DNA from: Oscheius tipulae
Taxonomy: Eukaryota > Nematoda > Chromadorea > Rhabditida > Rhabditidae
Direction of reading: 5' to 3'
Assembly: GCA_037178975.1 (NCBI GenBank)
Contig: JASJZH010000006.1
Location: forward strand, 3,038,001-3,102,000
Length of the DNA stretch: 64,000 nt
Below the pieces are notes generated by a model. The model made no database searches and was not told the DNA's origin. It saw nothing but the letters and a program-made list of their open reading frames with translations. Of the stretch, positions 1 to 11,265 are shown piece by piece (the first letter of the stretch is position 1; each line of letters starts with the position of its first letter). Both the position numbers and the translations under genes were made by a program.

Positions 1-560
1 AGAGCAGCCTATTGTTCCTACGGACTAGGGCTCTTTCGTGATAGGAGATCGTTTGTCATGTCTAGACACTAAAACACAGACTGACATTGCGTGTTAAGCT
101 TCAATTTTTCCAGAAGGGTAGACCTTTGACGTCATCAAAGCTATTTAAAGATCCGGGTTGAGAGAGGTCGTCTTATGAATGCCATATGAAATGGTCCGGG
201 TAAGGTCATTGGCGAAAACAGCTTGAAAAGGAAAGTGACAACACGTGTGGAAAGTAGTGACAAAGTTCCTCGCATGAAAACAGATTCAAGACAAAAAGCA
301 TTCAAAGATGATCAGTTTGTCGCACAATCAAACAGATAACAAAACCATCGACGTCCCTTAGTCTTGACTTGTATCGCTTCTCTAATAGCCTAAGCTCCCA
401 AGTTTCACACTAAGATGACTTGTCAACATAACTCTTGACATGCTATTACTTTCCAGCTTTATTCTCGTGGTGGCGCACAGACGGACGGACGCCTTTGCGT
501 TTTAGTAGAAGTGAGATCCTCATTTGAAGTAGTATTGTAGTAGATTATATGGTTCCTAAA
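1..560. other. left-edge non-coding sequence
   Basis: I see no credible exon in this stretch. It borders the minisatellite and transposon debris to its right and may be part of the same repeat-rich intergenic block. Confidence 0.4.
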
Positions 561-700
561 ATGAATCTACCGTCCTTCGGTAAAATCTACCGGTCCTCAG
601 TAGAACTTGCAGACACTCGATAGAACCTTTCTGTTCTTGATAGAATTCACCGACCCTTGGTAGAAATTACCGTCCCTCAGTAGAATCTACCGTCTAGGGA
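561..700. repeat. minisatellite, seven 20-bp units
   Basis: Seven consecutive units of exactly 20 bases can be laid out from 561. Most read roughly tagaatctaccgtccctcgg. Units 1, 2, 6 and 7 are close to one another, while units 3 and 4 (601-640) have diverged strongly but keep the leading tagaa and the trailing tcga or ttga. It is non-coding and has no link to a flanking gene. Confidence 0.85.
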
Positions 701-717
701 TGGGAGCGAGCGCGGGC

Positions 718-757
718 GTGCTATTGCTAAAATTTTAGAAAATTCTAGCAATAGCAC
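718..757. repeat. near-perfect 19-bp inverted repeat (hairpin)
   Basis: The left arm at 718-736 (gtgctattgctaaaatttt) and the right arm at 739-757 are reverse complements with one mismatch, separated by two bases. Such a structure could be the core of a small palindromic element or a cruciform. It sits between the minisatellite and the retroelement fragment. Confidence 0.85.
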
Positions 758-900
758 GGATATGTTTCCAAAATGTAGACAATAGGCAACGCAGAAGAAG
801 ATGAACTGGCCATTCTTCCGTCATGGCACCCAGGAGAGAAGAGAAGCAATGAAGGGACCCAATATAGCAATTCAATTCAGATTTTGAGGAGGTCCGTGCT

Positions 901-1282
901 GTGGCTACAGAAAGAATCCCAAGAGGCTCTCAGCTAAGACAAGAGTCCTTTTCGACCAACGATGAGTTCTACTGGCCAAGGCTGACATCTCATCACGTCT
1001 CCAACTGGTTCAAACGAACAAGTCACTGCGCATCGCCATTGGTTCGAATATTGAGAAGAATCTGCTTAACCGGTATCACCAAACGCTTGCGTCCAAGCTG
1101 CTCTTCAAGGACGTATCAACTCCTGCGATCGGACAACCATCATCAGAAGGCCCCGTATGAGATGGGAAGATGAACTTAGGAGAGTGTCCGAGAGGATTAG
1201 AAGAGCCCCGCAATGTGGATGCGAGCGGCAAGTTTGGATGGCGATGCGTGAGTTCGAGCCATGGGAGCGGCGAGGGACTTAA
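901..1282 (+). pseudogene. decayed non-LTR retrotransposon fragment (RT C-terminus)
   Basis: An open stretch from about 901 changes frame near 1150 and continues to a stop at 1280-1282. The second part reads RRPRMRWEDELRR and later EPWERR. That resembles the Arg/Trp-rich region (RPxxRWxD, then a terminal W) found after the reverse-transcriptase domain of RTE-like LINEs. No RT catalytic motif or endonuclease is left. There is no start with gene context and the frame is broken, so I call it a relic. A family assignment is tentative. Confidence 0.4.
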
Positions 1283-1628
1283 TCCAGGAACCCCCCTTTG
1301 ATATCGTCAAATAAAATGTTCATTTAGCTGTTATAAAAAGCTTATCCCTGAAATATAATACGGTACTAAAGGTGCGGAAGTGATAAAAAAAGGGCCAATG
1401 GCTGTGAATTTTTCATCTCTGTTGAGACAAGGGTCATAAGTTTCCCATTTCGATGGAGACGATGCAGGTTACTCATTTCTCTGCCTGCCCAAAACTACGG
1501 CTTGGTCAACATAATCTAAATTCTCACCAACGCCTATAAAAGGCTCGTTTTTTCAATGGATTTAGCGTCCTTCACCTTTTCTCCGTCAGAACTTTGCCTC
1601 TTTGGTTGATCAAAGCGTATATTTCAGA

Positions 1629-3688
1629 ATGCCTCAAGCCGTATCGATCGTAAACTTCAATGAAGGTTCAAACCGTGCTTACACATTGAATGTGAAGGCC
1701 TTGGAAGATATTCTTGGGAACCGTGAAATCGCCAACAAGAAAGTAAACCATACTTTACACAATCGTAACATTTGGTATTAAGGTGGCTTTGATCTCAGTT
1801 GCCGGTGCCTTCAGAAAAGGTAAAAGCTTTCTGCTCAACTTTTTCATCGCCTATATGGATTGGCTAATAAACGGACAGAAGGGGGAATGGCTAAACGAGA
1901 AGACTCTGCTCGACAAGTTCCACTACAAGGGTGGAACTCAGCGCGACACCAACGGTATCCTTATGTGGGATACCCCGTACCAATTCAAAACTCCCGACGG
2001 TGAAGAGGTTGACAAACTGTGATCATTTTTAAGAATGGTTTTTCAGATTGTCGTTTTTTTCATGGATACCCAGGGCACGTTTGATCATCAGAGCTCTGTT
2101 CAGGATTGTACTACCGTCTTTGCCCTGAGTACTCTTCTATCGTCCGTACAAATATTCAACGTGAGCGGTCAAATCCAAGAGGACGATTTGAACAATCTGC
2201 GTCTCTTCACTGAATACGCAAAACTGGCTGGTGATCAGGAGAATCAGTCGCAGAACCCGTTCCAGAAGCTGCTCTTTCTGGTCAGAGACTGGCCAAACTC
2301 GGACGAGATTGCCTACGGTTTCGAAGGAGGTCAAGAATATCTCGATGATGTCATGAAAGTGTCAAAAACACAGAAGAAAGAACTTCAAAATGTCCGGAAA
2401 AACTTACAGATTTCTTTCGAAAGCCTTGATGCGTTTCTAATGCCTCACCCTGGTCTCACGATCTCCAAAAACAATTCTCAGAAGGTTCTTGGTGGTAGGT
2501 TGAATGATTTCTATTTGAGAAAAGCTTGGTTTAAGAAAAGGTGGAAGACGATTTCATGGAACAAATGGAAGTCTTTGTGCCTTCGTTCTTTTCAGATGAG
2601 CAGCTGGTCGCGAAGACTATCAACGCAAAAGCCATTTCATGTGGACAGCTTCTAGAGCTGTTCAAAGTTAGCAATAGGAGTCTCCAAAACTAAAACGTTG
2701 TTTAGGCATACATGGACATCTTCAATAGTAAAGAGCTCCCAAAACCTCAAACAATCCTCGAAGCGACTGTGAAAGCTGTTCTTGTTGCAGCTGAACAGAA
2801 TGCCAAAAAGGAGTATGACGACTACATGGAAAAGGTGAAAGAGTTTTAGCATGATATCAATTTTTAATTCAGAAAATGGCCGAACACCCAAATCTCGCCG
2901 TCCTGAGTACTCTTGATCAGCTGCACAAAGAAGCAGAATCTCGAATGTTGAAGAAGTTCGGTGAACGCCCAAAGCTTGGAAACAACAACGCTGATGCAGG
3001 TGTTAAGGAAGCACTCCGCGAACATTGTCAGGTACGACGTATCACATTATCAAAACAGTGGATTTTGCAGAGAATGTATGTTGCCTACAAAAAGACGGTC
3101 ACTGACAACCTTCGTCTGGTCGAAGAGAAGAAGCGTCTGGAAGAAACGAAGAAGAAACAAATGGAAGAGCAAGAAAAGGAAAGAAAGAGAATCAAGGCTG
3201 CAGAAGAAAGTCTGAGAATTGAACGTGAAGCTCAAGAAAGAAGATGCAAGAAGCAAGAAGAGACTTTGAGAAGACAACGGGAAGAATACGAAAGGCAACG
3301 TCAAGCTGATGAGGAACGAATGCGTCGAGAAGAGCAGGAGAGACAGAGAAGACAGCGTGAAGCAGAGAAAAAACTCAGGGAGGAGCGTCTTGAAATGCAA
3401 AAACAACAATGCCAACTTCAACAGCAGCTTCAACAAGAGCAGGAAAGGACCAGACAAGCAAAGGCTGCTCAACAGACGTTCAACAGTTGTATGCCACGAT
3501 ATTCGTGCTCTCCTAACTCCTCCAGCAGGTCTAGCAATTACGGTGAAGGCAGCCCTTCCTATTTCAGTGGTCTCTCTCTTCGTCATGGAGTGCGAGAAGA
3601 GAAATACATTTCCCGTGCAGGAAACGAATTCACTCGTTATCGAGGTGCTAACGGCAGATTTGTTAGTAAAGACAACGCTTTTGACTAG
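1629..3688 (+). CDS. atlastin/GBP-type dynamin-like GTPase with coiled-coil tail
   Basis: The G domain shows every family motif: P-loop GAFRKGKS, switch-1 region GGTQRDTNGI, DTQG (G3) and RDW (G4). In atlastins this domain dimerises on GTP to tether and fuse ER tubules. The start is the ATG three bases after a TTTCAG acceptor, a likely trans-splice site. Introns are about 40 bases; one begins within the ORF at GAG|gttgac near 2006, joining to IVVFFMDTQG. The helical middle region (from about 2880) is followed by a roughly 130-residue Glu/Arg/Gln coiled coil (3110-3480) and a Ser-rich end. I see no paired hydrophobic hairpin where atlastin has its two membrane segments, so a soluble paralogue or GBP-like role is more likely than a classical ER fusogen. 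Confidence 0.85.
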
Positions 3689-5400
3689 CTGTATAGTGTA
3701 CTGCTTATTACAAATTGAATAATGAATTAAATGTATCAGTAATTCATTTAATGTATTCACCGATTTGTCCCACATTTTACCTTTTTTAATAATCTTATGT
3801 ATACGCATACATTTTTTTAGGACGCTTCGTTTTATTTATACCTGAGATGAGCATATATCAGATCAGACTATTATGGTTCCTATATAGGAATTCTATTTAC
3901 ACGTAGCCATGGCTTTTCTTGAGATCTTATACTATTTGAATTTACACTACTGTTAGCCGAAAACTTTAAGTTTTGACCTCAAAAAGTTTCTAGCCGACTT
4001 TCGGTCAATTTCTCGAATAAATATTTTTTGTACCAGTACTGTCATTTGTACAACAGTTTGCCACACTAAATACCTAGCTTCCACTGTACTTGATAATCCG
4101 CAGGCGAAACGTCAGTAGAAGAAATCCACATGGCGAAATATGGGGCATGATTCAAGCAGAGGGAATCCTGAAAATATTAGTTTTCATGAAAAAATGAAAG
4201 GTTTGCCAAGGAAAAGAAGAATAGACTGTGGTTGCCTCAGTTGCCCAGTGGTCGAGCATCATACGTCAGTGTTTCTCGGAAAAGGCACCAATTCCGAAAT
4301 AGGAACAAGGGGAAGAAGTCGACCTCAAGCATTGCTCTTTTTTGATGTTGATAACAGTGGAACTCACAAATAAGTATCTCATACGCCGCTTGGTTGATGA
4401 AAAAAATTTGCAAGGTTTCAATTTGCAATGCCATTGTAGACAGTTCAACTGTCTTTTTTGACAATATGATCTCCATCCTTTTGTTTCGTTATTTTGGCTG
4501 AACAGAAATATCACTTCAAAGTGGAAACAAATAACTTAAGTTCGCTGTGAACATGCTTTTAAACATAGGCCCGCAAAACTGGGTAGACAGGGTCCTGCAA
4601 CGAATGTCTGCCCTTGATAATCCAGAAGAATCAGCTGGTGTCTGCTCAAACAGTTTTTTTTAATTTGTTTTTAAACTTTACCTATCAATGCTACCTCATT
4701 CCGTAGAAATTTATTGCCACAAGTTTGCAAAGTTGTTTAGTGGTAGTTTGCTAAGCTCGCAAACGCAATGTTTAGAGCCAAAACTGTGGTTTCATTTCAC
4801 TCCGTACAAAACTAGAAAAATACAACCGCAAACTGTAAGAGCTTTCAAAGCGTTTATCTAGGCTTATTTGTTTTGAATAAAGATTATTACAAATGTACTC
4901 AACTCAACTTTGAACTATTTTCTCTCAAAGTGTTTGGTGATTTTCAATGTAGCAGTGTTCAAAACTTATTTTTTTCTAATATGTTCCAAGAATCGAGCCA
5001 AACTGAGAAAAATTTCGTCAACACCTGAAGAAAGCTACGTTGCAAAACATCTTGATTGTCTCTTCATCATTGGAAAAAGTTCTGTTCCCATTTCTCTGTT
5101 GCCAAAAACCTTTTGCCATCCTCTATTCCAGTTGCTCTTTTTACATGGCACTTTTGGAGTCGGGAGGGCAGAGACGCAGACCTGTAAGGTGTAATACTTT
5201 GCCGTTTGGTACTGTAGACCCGCCCCATAGGCAGGCCAGCGCTGCGTGTATTCGTTTTGTGCTGGCCGTCTCTCTCCCGACTCCGCTAGTGCCGGCTCGC
5301 GGTTTTCCCCGTGATCTAAGAGTTGTAGCCATCTGAGATCATTGTGAAAACCACTAGCGACACTGCTGCAGGAGTTTCATTTCTTATTTCTAGATACTTC
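3689..5400. other. intergenic region, AT-rich then GC-rich promoter-like
   Basis: This is 1.7 kb without a supportable gene. The first part is AT-rich and is probably the 3' UTR of the GTPase plus spacer. From about 5200 to 5330 the composition becomes GC-rich (cgccccataggcaggcc, gccggctcgcgg), which suits the promoter of the downstream RMND5 gene. A tttctag acceptor lies 7 bases before that start codon. Short ORFs here have no family features. Confidence 0.5.
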
Positions 5401-7335
5401 ATGTCGGAAGATATCATCGAAGAGGTAGACGGACATATCAGAGATGTGAAAGAACGGAGTAAGCGATTCGGTGAAATATGGGAAGATCGTATGATGTCTA
5501 TCGAGAACAGCTTTAAGCAGTACGAAAGCGTTTTATTTGCTCCCGACGCCCGTAAACTGTTTGTGATGGGCCAGAAAATGACTGAAACGCTGGGCAAGAA
5601 AGCTATCAAAGAATCAAAAGAGATAATTGGACATCATAAGGACCTTCATGCTCCAGTGTCCCGAATAGGCAAGGTTGTCGACCGAGAGATGACAAAACGG
5701 ATATCTGAACTGATGAAACAGGAGAAAGATCTGGAAGGAGACAAGAAGAACCAACGACTGACGGAGAGGATGGTCGCGGACTATATGGTCAGCTCAGGTC
5801 TACGTACAGTTGCTGAAGAACTGGATAAAGTAGGATTTTCTCTCTTTCCCTTATAGACCAGTGTGACTCTGAACGGTTTAGCAGTATTTGACAATCGATC
5901 CTTCTGGCGCGTTCGGCCGCCGTCCCCTTTGCTGTATGGCCGCAAAATCGATGACACATGCATATTCGTTAGAGTCCAGACGGGAGTTTTGTCACACAAA
6001 CTGGCACAAGGTGATACGTCAGATCCATTCAAATGAAGAACTTATGGGCGATGAATGTATCCCATTACCACAGTTTATAATGAGGTTTATTGACACCAGT
6101 TGACAGTTACATTACAGGAGGCCAACCTCAACGGAGTGGTCAATTGCCGTCATCATGATGAGGAAGAAGTCAAGGAAATCTACGAGGCCATGGAGAAAAA
6201 AAATGCTGCTCCTGCTCTCCAATGGTTGGATAAGAATGCCCACGAGGAAGCTCATCTTCGTTGTGACTTGTTGAAGCAAATCATTATAGAACACATCAGA
6301 GACGGTACATCAATTGTATTCTTCAAATCCATTAGTTTTTGTTTTCAGGGGATAAGACAAGTGCAATGGCGAAAATGAAAGATCTTGCCCAGTTCGGATT
6401 CAAACGACAAACGAAGGAAATTTCTGGGGCATTGGTCCTCGGCCCCAACAGTCCCCATTGCAAAAGTTTGTTCTCGGAAGAGGTGTGGCCGACCCTTCTC
6501 GCTCGACTATCGCAAGTTATCTATCAAGCGGACAGCAGCCTTGACGAACTGTAAGTCTCTTGATATATTGTGGCTGTTACAGTAGGCGGAAAGGAAAAAG
6601 CAACTTCTTTTGTTTCAGTCCTGTGGAATGTGTAGAGGCTGTTTTTCGCGAGACGGTAAGACAAACTGCTAGCCCTGCGCACGAACGATTGTTTGACTAG
6701 GGTCATTTATCCGGTTGGACGGTCATGTACAGCGATAGCTTTTTGATACTGCACTCGGAATGTTTCATTTTCAGAGTGACTACCGGCTCTGCTGCATGCA
6801 TCAAAATGTTGAATATCAAGAAACAGATGAGAAAAGATCATATCTTTACGTCGGATGAACTGCCTATCCAAATTCCTCCCAAGAAGACAGTCCACAACAC
6901 CTTCACGTGCCCCATTCTTCGGCAGCAAACTTCAGACACCAATCCTCCGATGCGACTCCTTTGCGGCCACGTCATTTCAAAGGACGCACTGACAAAATTG
7001 AGCCAATCATCTAGGTTTGTTTCGAATTGGTCTTACTAAGATGTATGCCTATGGCTGTAGAAATGGGAGAGCAGGCCAATTTGTGGACCGACAACTAGCT
7101 TTCACGATGATCTCAGATGTGTCAAACTCTCAGATCATAGGGAAAGCCGGCTGCCGGTCACGGTCGTGTGTTGGAAGCAAACTGCGGCGCCCTCCCTGGG
7201 CCGTAGGCGTGGCCTATCGGCATCGATTGATTGGGCAGCCCTGATTGACCTTTACTCTTCAGGAATTTCCGGGTGAAGTGTCCATATTGTCCGAATGAAG
7301 GATCATCTCATGATGCTAAACTGGTACACTTCTGA
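5401..7335 (+). CDS. RMND5: RMND5/GID2-like E3 ubiquitin ligase subunit
   Basis: This is the RING-type subunit of the GID/CTLH ubiquitin-ligase complex. The N-terminal helical region is followed by LisH/CTLH sequence (ADYMVSSGLRTVAEELDK, then LNGVVNC and KEIYEAMEKKNAAPALQWL). The C-terminal degenerate RING reads CPILRQQTSDTNPPMRLLCGH, with CPYCP near the end, as in vertebrate RMND5A/B. The start ATG follows a tttctag acceptor. Exons include 5401-5832, 6118-6304, about 6350-6551, a short exon near 6620, then about 6773-7013 and 7263-7335. The join between the short exon and the 6775 exon is not clean by eye. The last intron (about 7015-7262) is unusually long and GC-rich for this locus. Confidence 0.9.
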
Positions 7336-8038
7336 ATTGAATGGGTAAAAAAAGACTTCTCAAAATGTTTGTATATAAAATTGTGGTAGCAGATGTTGTT
7401 CCCGTCTTTCCATGTGCATTTAATAAATGATCTTGGAAGTTTTAATTACAGTTCTGAGAGCCCAGTTGACCTGGCTAATTTGCATGTCTAGGTATTGGAA
7501 CTGGCGCCGATTACATTTGGAGTGGCATCCCGTTGAGAGTCTTTGCGAGGAGAATTACTACCTGAAGGACTTGCTCACCTCTGCATAGATTGTCATTCTC
7601 ATAATATGCCGATTTCAGTACACTTCTGTTCAGCACCATCGATTGGGAAAAGGGCCTAGTTGTCTGTGATAACAATGCCCGGGCCGTCCGACACGCAATG
7701 GTGTCTTTCCGATAACAATCAAGGGGAATTCGTTTCTCTTACTAGTCAAAAAAGTATTCACAAAGATTGTAAAGAGGCTCCTAGACAGCGTTATTGATGA
7801 GGATTGATTTACAGCTTTTAATGCCCTCGTCGACGTTCCTCGAGGGTGCCACATGTGGCCGCGCCATGGACACGCTTTGCACACTCGGAGGGGGCTGTAA
7901 AGCAGGTCGCTCTGCAAATGCGCTAGACGTTGGAATATGCGTTTGCAACAGGACATTACTGAAATAGTTTTACGGTTATCGTATTAACGTGTTAACCCAA
8001 ATCTCCCAGGAAGTGTCAGCTCTGATGGCATTAGTGCT
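7336..8038. other. intergenic region before guanylate cyclase
   Basis: It contains the RMND5 3' UTR with an aataaatga polyadenylation-like sequence near 7420. The rest has no supportable exon. A ctcccag acceptor-like site lies about 30 bases upstream of the next start codon. Confidence 0.5.
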
Positions 8039-10710
8039 ATGTATGGGCTCATCATCGACCACATCGTTACTTATATTCGTGAAAAGTATGGAGAAGCCTC
8101 CTGGACTGAAATCAAGGTTTGCCTTCAAAAGTTTTATCGGGAAGATCCAAAAGAGATCTGATAGCGGTTTGAGTGACAGGAAACCTTGTCCTGATCGCTA
8201 TCTATAATACGGAGGGCAATAAACGACACTTCAGTATGTCTCGGGAGTGGAGCAGGATACCTATACCATGGATGAGGTCTACTCCGAAGGGCTGGCTCAC
8301 AAGTTGATCTGGGCATGTCACGACGTGACCGGGGAGACTGTAGACACATTGATGACCAACGTCGGTGCCAGTTTCTATCGATTCTTGGCAAAGTACGAAT
8401 TCAACAAGGTCATTCTCAGGCAGTTATGCGCTCATTGACAACGCTTTTCAGATTGTTCGAGTGCTGGGAAGGACATTCCCGCAGTTTTTGAACGGTTTAG
8501 ACAACCTTCATGAATATCTCCGGTTCACGTTTCCCAAATTGAAACCGCCGTCCTTCTATTGCGAACACGAGAGCCGGACGGGACTCACACTTCACTACAG
8601 GTTTGCACGACAAGCGCTGTGCTGGACAAATCACACCCGTGTCCGACTAATCGTTCACATGATTTGTAACATAAGCACATGCAGGAATCGAATCCACTGA
8701 TATGGTGCCGCCGCACAGTAAAGTACACAGAAGCTCGTTTGCCTAACCTGCTACCGACTAAACAGAGCAGTCATCGCCGACCCACTCGTTTTGAACTAAA
8801 CAGTCAGGGTCATTTGCTTGTTGGAAAGACCAAATTACTCAATTCAAATTATAAAGATGTTTCAGAAGCAAGCGGCGAGGGTTCCTGCACTATGTACAGG
8901 GTCAAATCAAAAATATCGCCAAGGAACTTTTCCAAACGGAAGTGGAAATTGAACTTCTCGATCACGAGCATGACAACAGCATGGAACATGTCATTATGCG
9001 ATTGCATTTTAACAATATACACTTCAGTAAACAGGTTACCTTTTTTTGACTGAAATAGTGAAGTGCAGGATAACAAATATGCTGCGCTGACAGCTCATCT
9101 TCAAGACTCGATCAAAATAACCTCTGACATCTTTTTCGACATTTTCCCCTTTATCATTGTGTTTAATCGTGGAATGAGGATTCGCAATGTTGGAATGGGA
9201 CTTCTTCGCGTCATGTCCAACTTGGTTGGCAAGAAAATCAACCACCAGTTCATTCTAATGCGACCGTTTATCCGATTCCGATGGGAGGAGGTGACTCTGA
9301 TGTAGTAGTATAACTTCCGATTCAGATTATGGTCCATTCTAACAACATCTTCGAGTTAATGTCAGCAGAAACCATTAGCGATGAAGATGATTCTCTGTTT
9401 GCTATGTCTGCTACAGATCCACAGCAGAGTAAAACCTGTGTGTACTACATATATTTTATATTTAGTGAGCGAAGAGCGTAATAGGATGACTGAATCGGAA
9501 AAGGCAAAATATCTCTCGCTAAAAGGACAGATGTTCTACATGGAAGAATGGGAGAGTATCTGTTTCATGGGAACTCCTGTGTGAGCAATAACAGAATATT
9601 AAAAAATGTCAGGTTTCAGGATGATGAACTTGAACCAGATGTACAAATCCGGCCTTTTCATCAATGATTTTGCTTTGCATGATAGTAGCAGGGATCTTGT
9701 ACTTGCAAGCACGCAGCAAGCAGCTGAATTGAAACTACTACTTCATCAGGTACCTGCTCACAATGCTTAACAGTTTGTCCGTTGTAGGAAGCCCAGAAAA
9801 GTGAAAACATGACAGACAACATGAAACGGCTAAAGAAAGAGCGACGACGTGCCGACCGGCTCCTATACCAAATGCTCCCAAGAAGTGTGGCTAATATGCT
9901 AAGGAATGGCGAGAGTGCCGTAGCTTGTTGCGAGGTAACGCTGAATGGAAAACTGTGAACAGTGTTTAGATGTTTGATGCTGTCACCGTACTTCAAACGG
10001 ATATTGTCGGCTTCACTAATCTTTGTAGTGAAATGAGCCCTTTACAGGTTGTAGATCTTCTGAATGACATGTACACTCGTTTTGATCGGGCGATCGTTCT
10101 TCACGGGATTTACAAGGTAATACAAGGTAACTGTCTTATAAAAGAGGTTACATCACAGATTGAAACTGTCGGTGATGCTTATGTTGTTGTCGCTGGTGCT
10201 CCGACAAAGACTGTTCATCATGCAGTTTATGCCCTAGGTGCTCGCTTTAGCTCTAATTATCAAGTTGTTCTTCAGATTGTGCTCGATCCTTTGTGAAGGA
10301 AACTGAAGAACTTGACGCAACCCGGCAAAACCAAACTGTCAATATTCGGTAAGAATTGCGCTCCCTCACAAAAATGTTCCCTTAGCGCTGGTCTTCACAG
10401 TGGCTCAGTTGTTGCTGGAGTTGTTGGAATTAAAATGCCGAGATATTGCATGTTTGGGGACACCGTAACATTAGCTGCTTCCATGGAGTCGAGCTCAAAA
10501 GTGAGAAAATATACAAACTATCTACATTCTTTCAGCCGATGGGAATCCTTGTGAGTGAATGCACCATAAACAGTGCAGAAAAAGTGGAAGGAAAAGCTTT
10601 CCACTTCGATAGTATACAAAGCTACGAGATCAAGGTATCACATCTCTATTTTAAACAGTAGCTATGCTTAGAACGGTCTTTCTATAAACGCCAGGTTCTT
10701 GATCGGTAGA
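8039..10710 (+). CDS. atypical soluble guanylate cyclase (GCY-31/Gyc-88E class)
   Basis: It makes cGMP from GTP and senses gas through an N-terminal heme (H-NOX) domain. The start [13 protein letters not shown] is typical of H-NOX proteins. The proximal heme His lies in NLHEYLRF, and the heme-propionate motif YxSxR appears as YRSKR across the intron 8601-8865. A linker coiled coil ([19 protein letters not shown]) leads into the class III cyclase domain. Metal-binding Asp residues are present in TDIVGFT and ETVGDAYVV, and the guanylate-type Cys in MPRYC. The segment normally reading VNTASRMES reads VTLAASMES, so the usual Asn and Arg are missing. The simplest join ends the protein at a stop at 10708-10710 (YEIKVLDR). 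A 95-residue acidic ORF in another frame follows to 10989. Confidence 0.9.
8676..8765 (-). repeat. tRNA-like relic (SINE-type) in a cyclase intron
   Basis: On the minus strand the sequence TTTAGTCGGTAGCAGG (8763-8747) resembles a Pol III A box/D arm. GTGGATTCGATTCCTGC (8697-8681) resembles a B box/T arm, about 50 bases further on. I cannot fold a full cloverleaf or find a clean anticodon arm. It is better read as a decayed tRNA pseudogene or tRNA-derived SINE head. Confidence 0.3.
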
Positions 10711-11265
10711 ACGGGTATTCCAAGACCTCCTACTCCACGAATGACGGAAAGTGCTACCTTTGAGGAAGAGGAAGAAGATGATGACTATGAACCACAGGAA
10801 GAAGACGAGAAGCCCATCCATGGACGAAATACTCCCACTTCCTTGGCTGCAACTGAACTACACAAACGAAATCGCTTAACGTATACTCCAGTATCAGAGG
10901 CAGAAATTGACTCTTTTTCCCGGGCTTCCAGCCGTATTTTTCATAACGAAGCAGGACCTACAAGTCCTATTAATGGTCATAATAGATAACTGTTCATCAT
11001 TTTGCAATAAATGTTGTTAAACACGAACTTTGGTCCTGGTGTTAATCGCAGATGTACTCTGGGTATTGTTTTCTCAGAGATAATGGATTTTTTGCCTCTT
11101 GTAACCCGAGCTGGTGTCATAAAAGGTAAATATTGTAATTGGTGCAGAGCAGGTAGGAGAACCGCAGCTGGATTAGGGTTTCGTATGAAATACGATAGTT
11201 GGAGGTGGACCCTGCACTCGTGCTCCGTATTTCCTGTCTGGATCCTCGATGAAGACTATCGCTTC

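Noticed and set aside
3050-3808. 252-codon minus-strand ORF
   Set aside because: It is the antisense of the Glu/Arg-rich coiled-coil exon. Long Leu/Phe/Ser-rich antisense frames arise from such codons, and it has no start context or splice sites.
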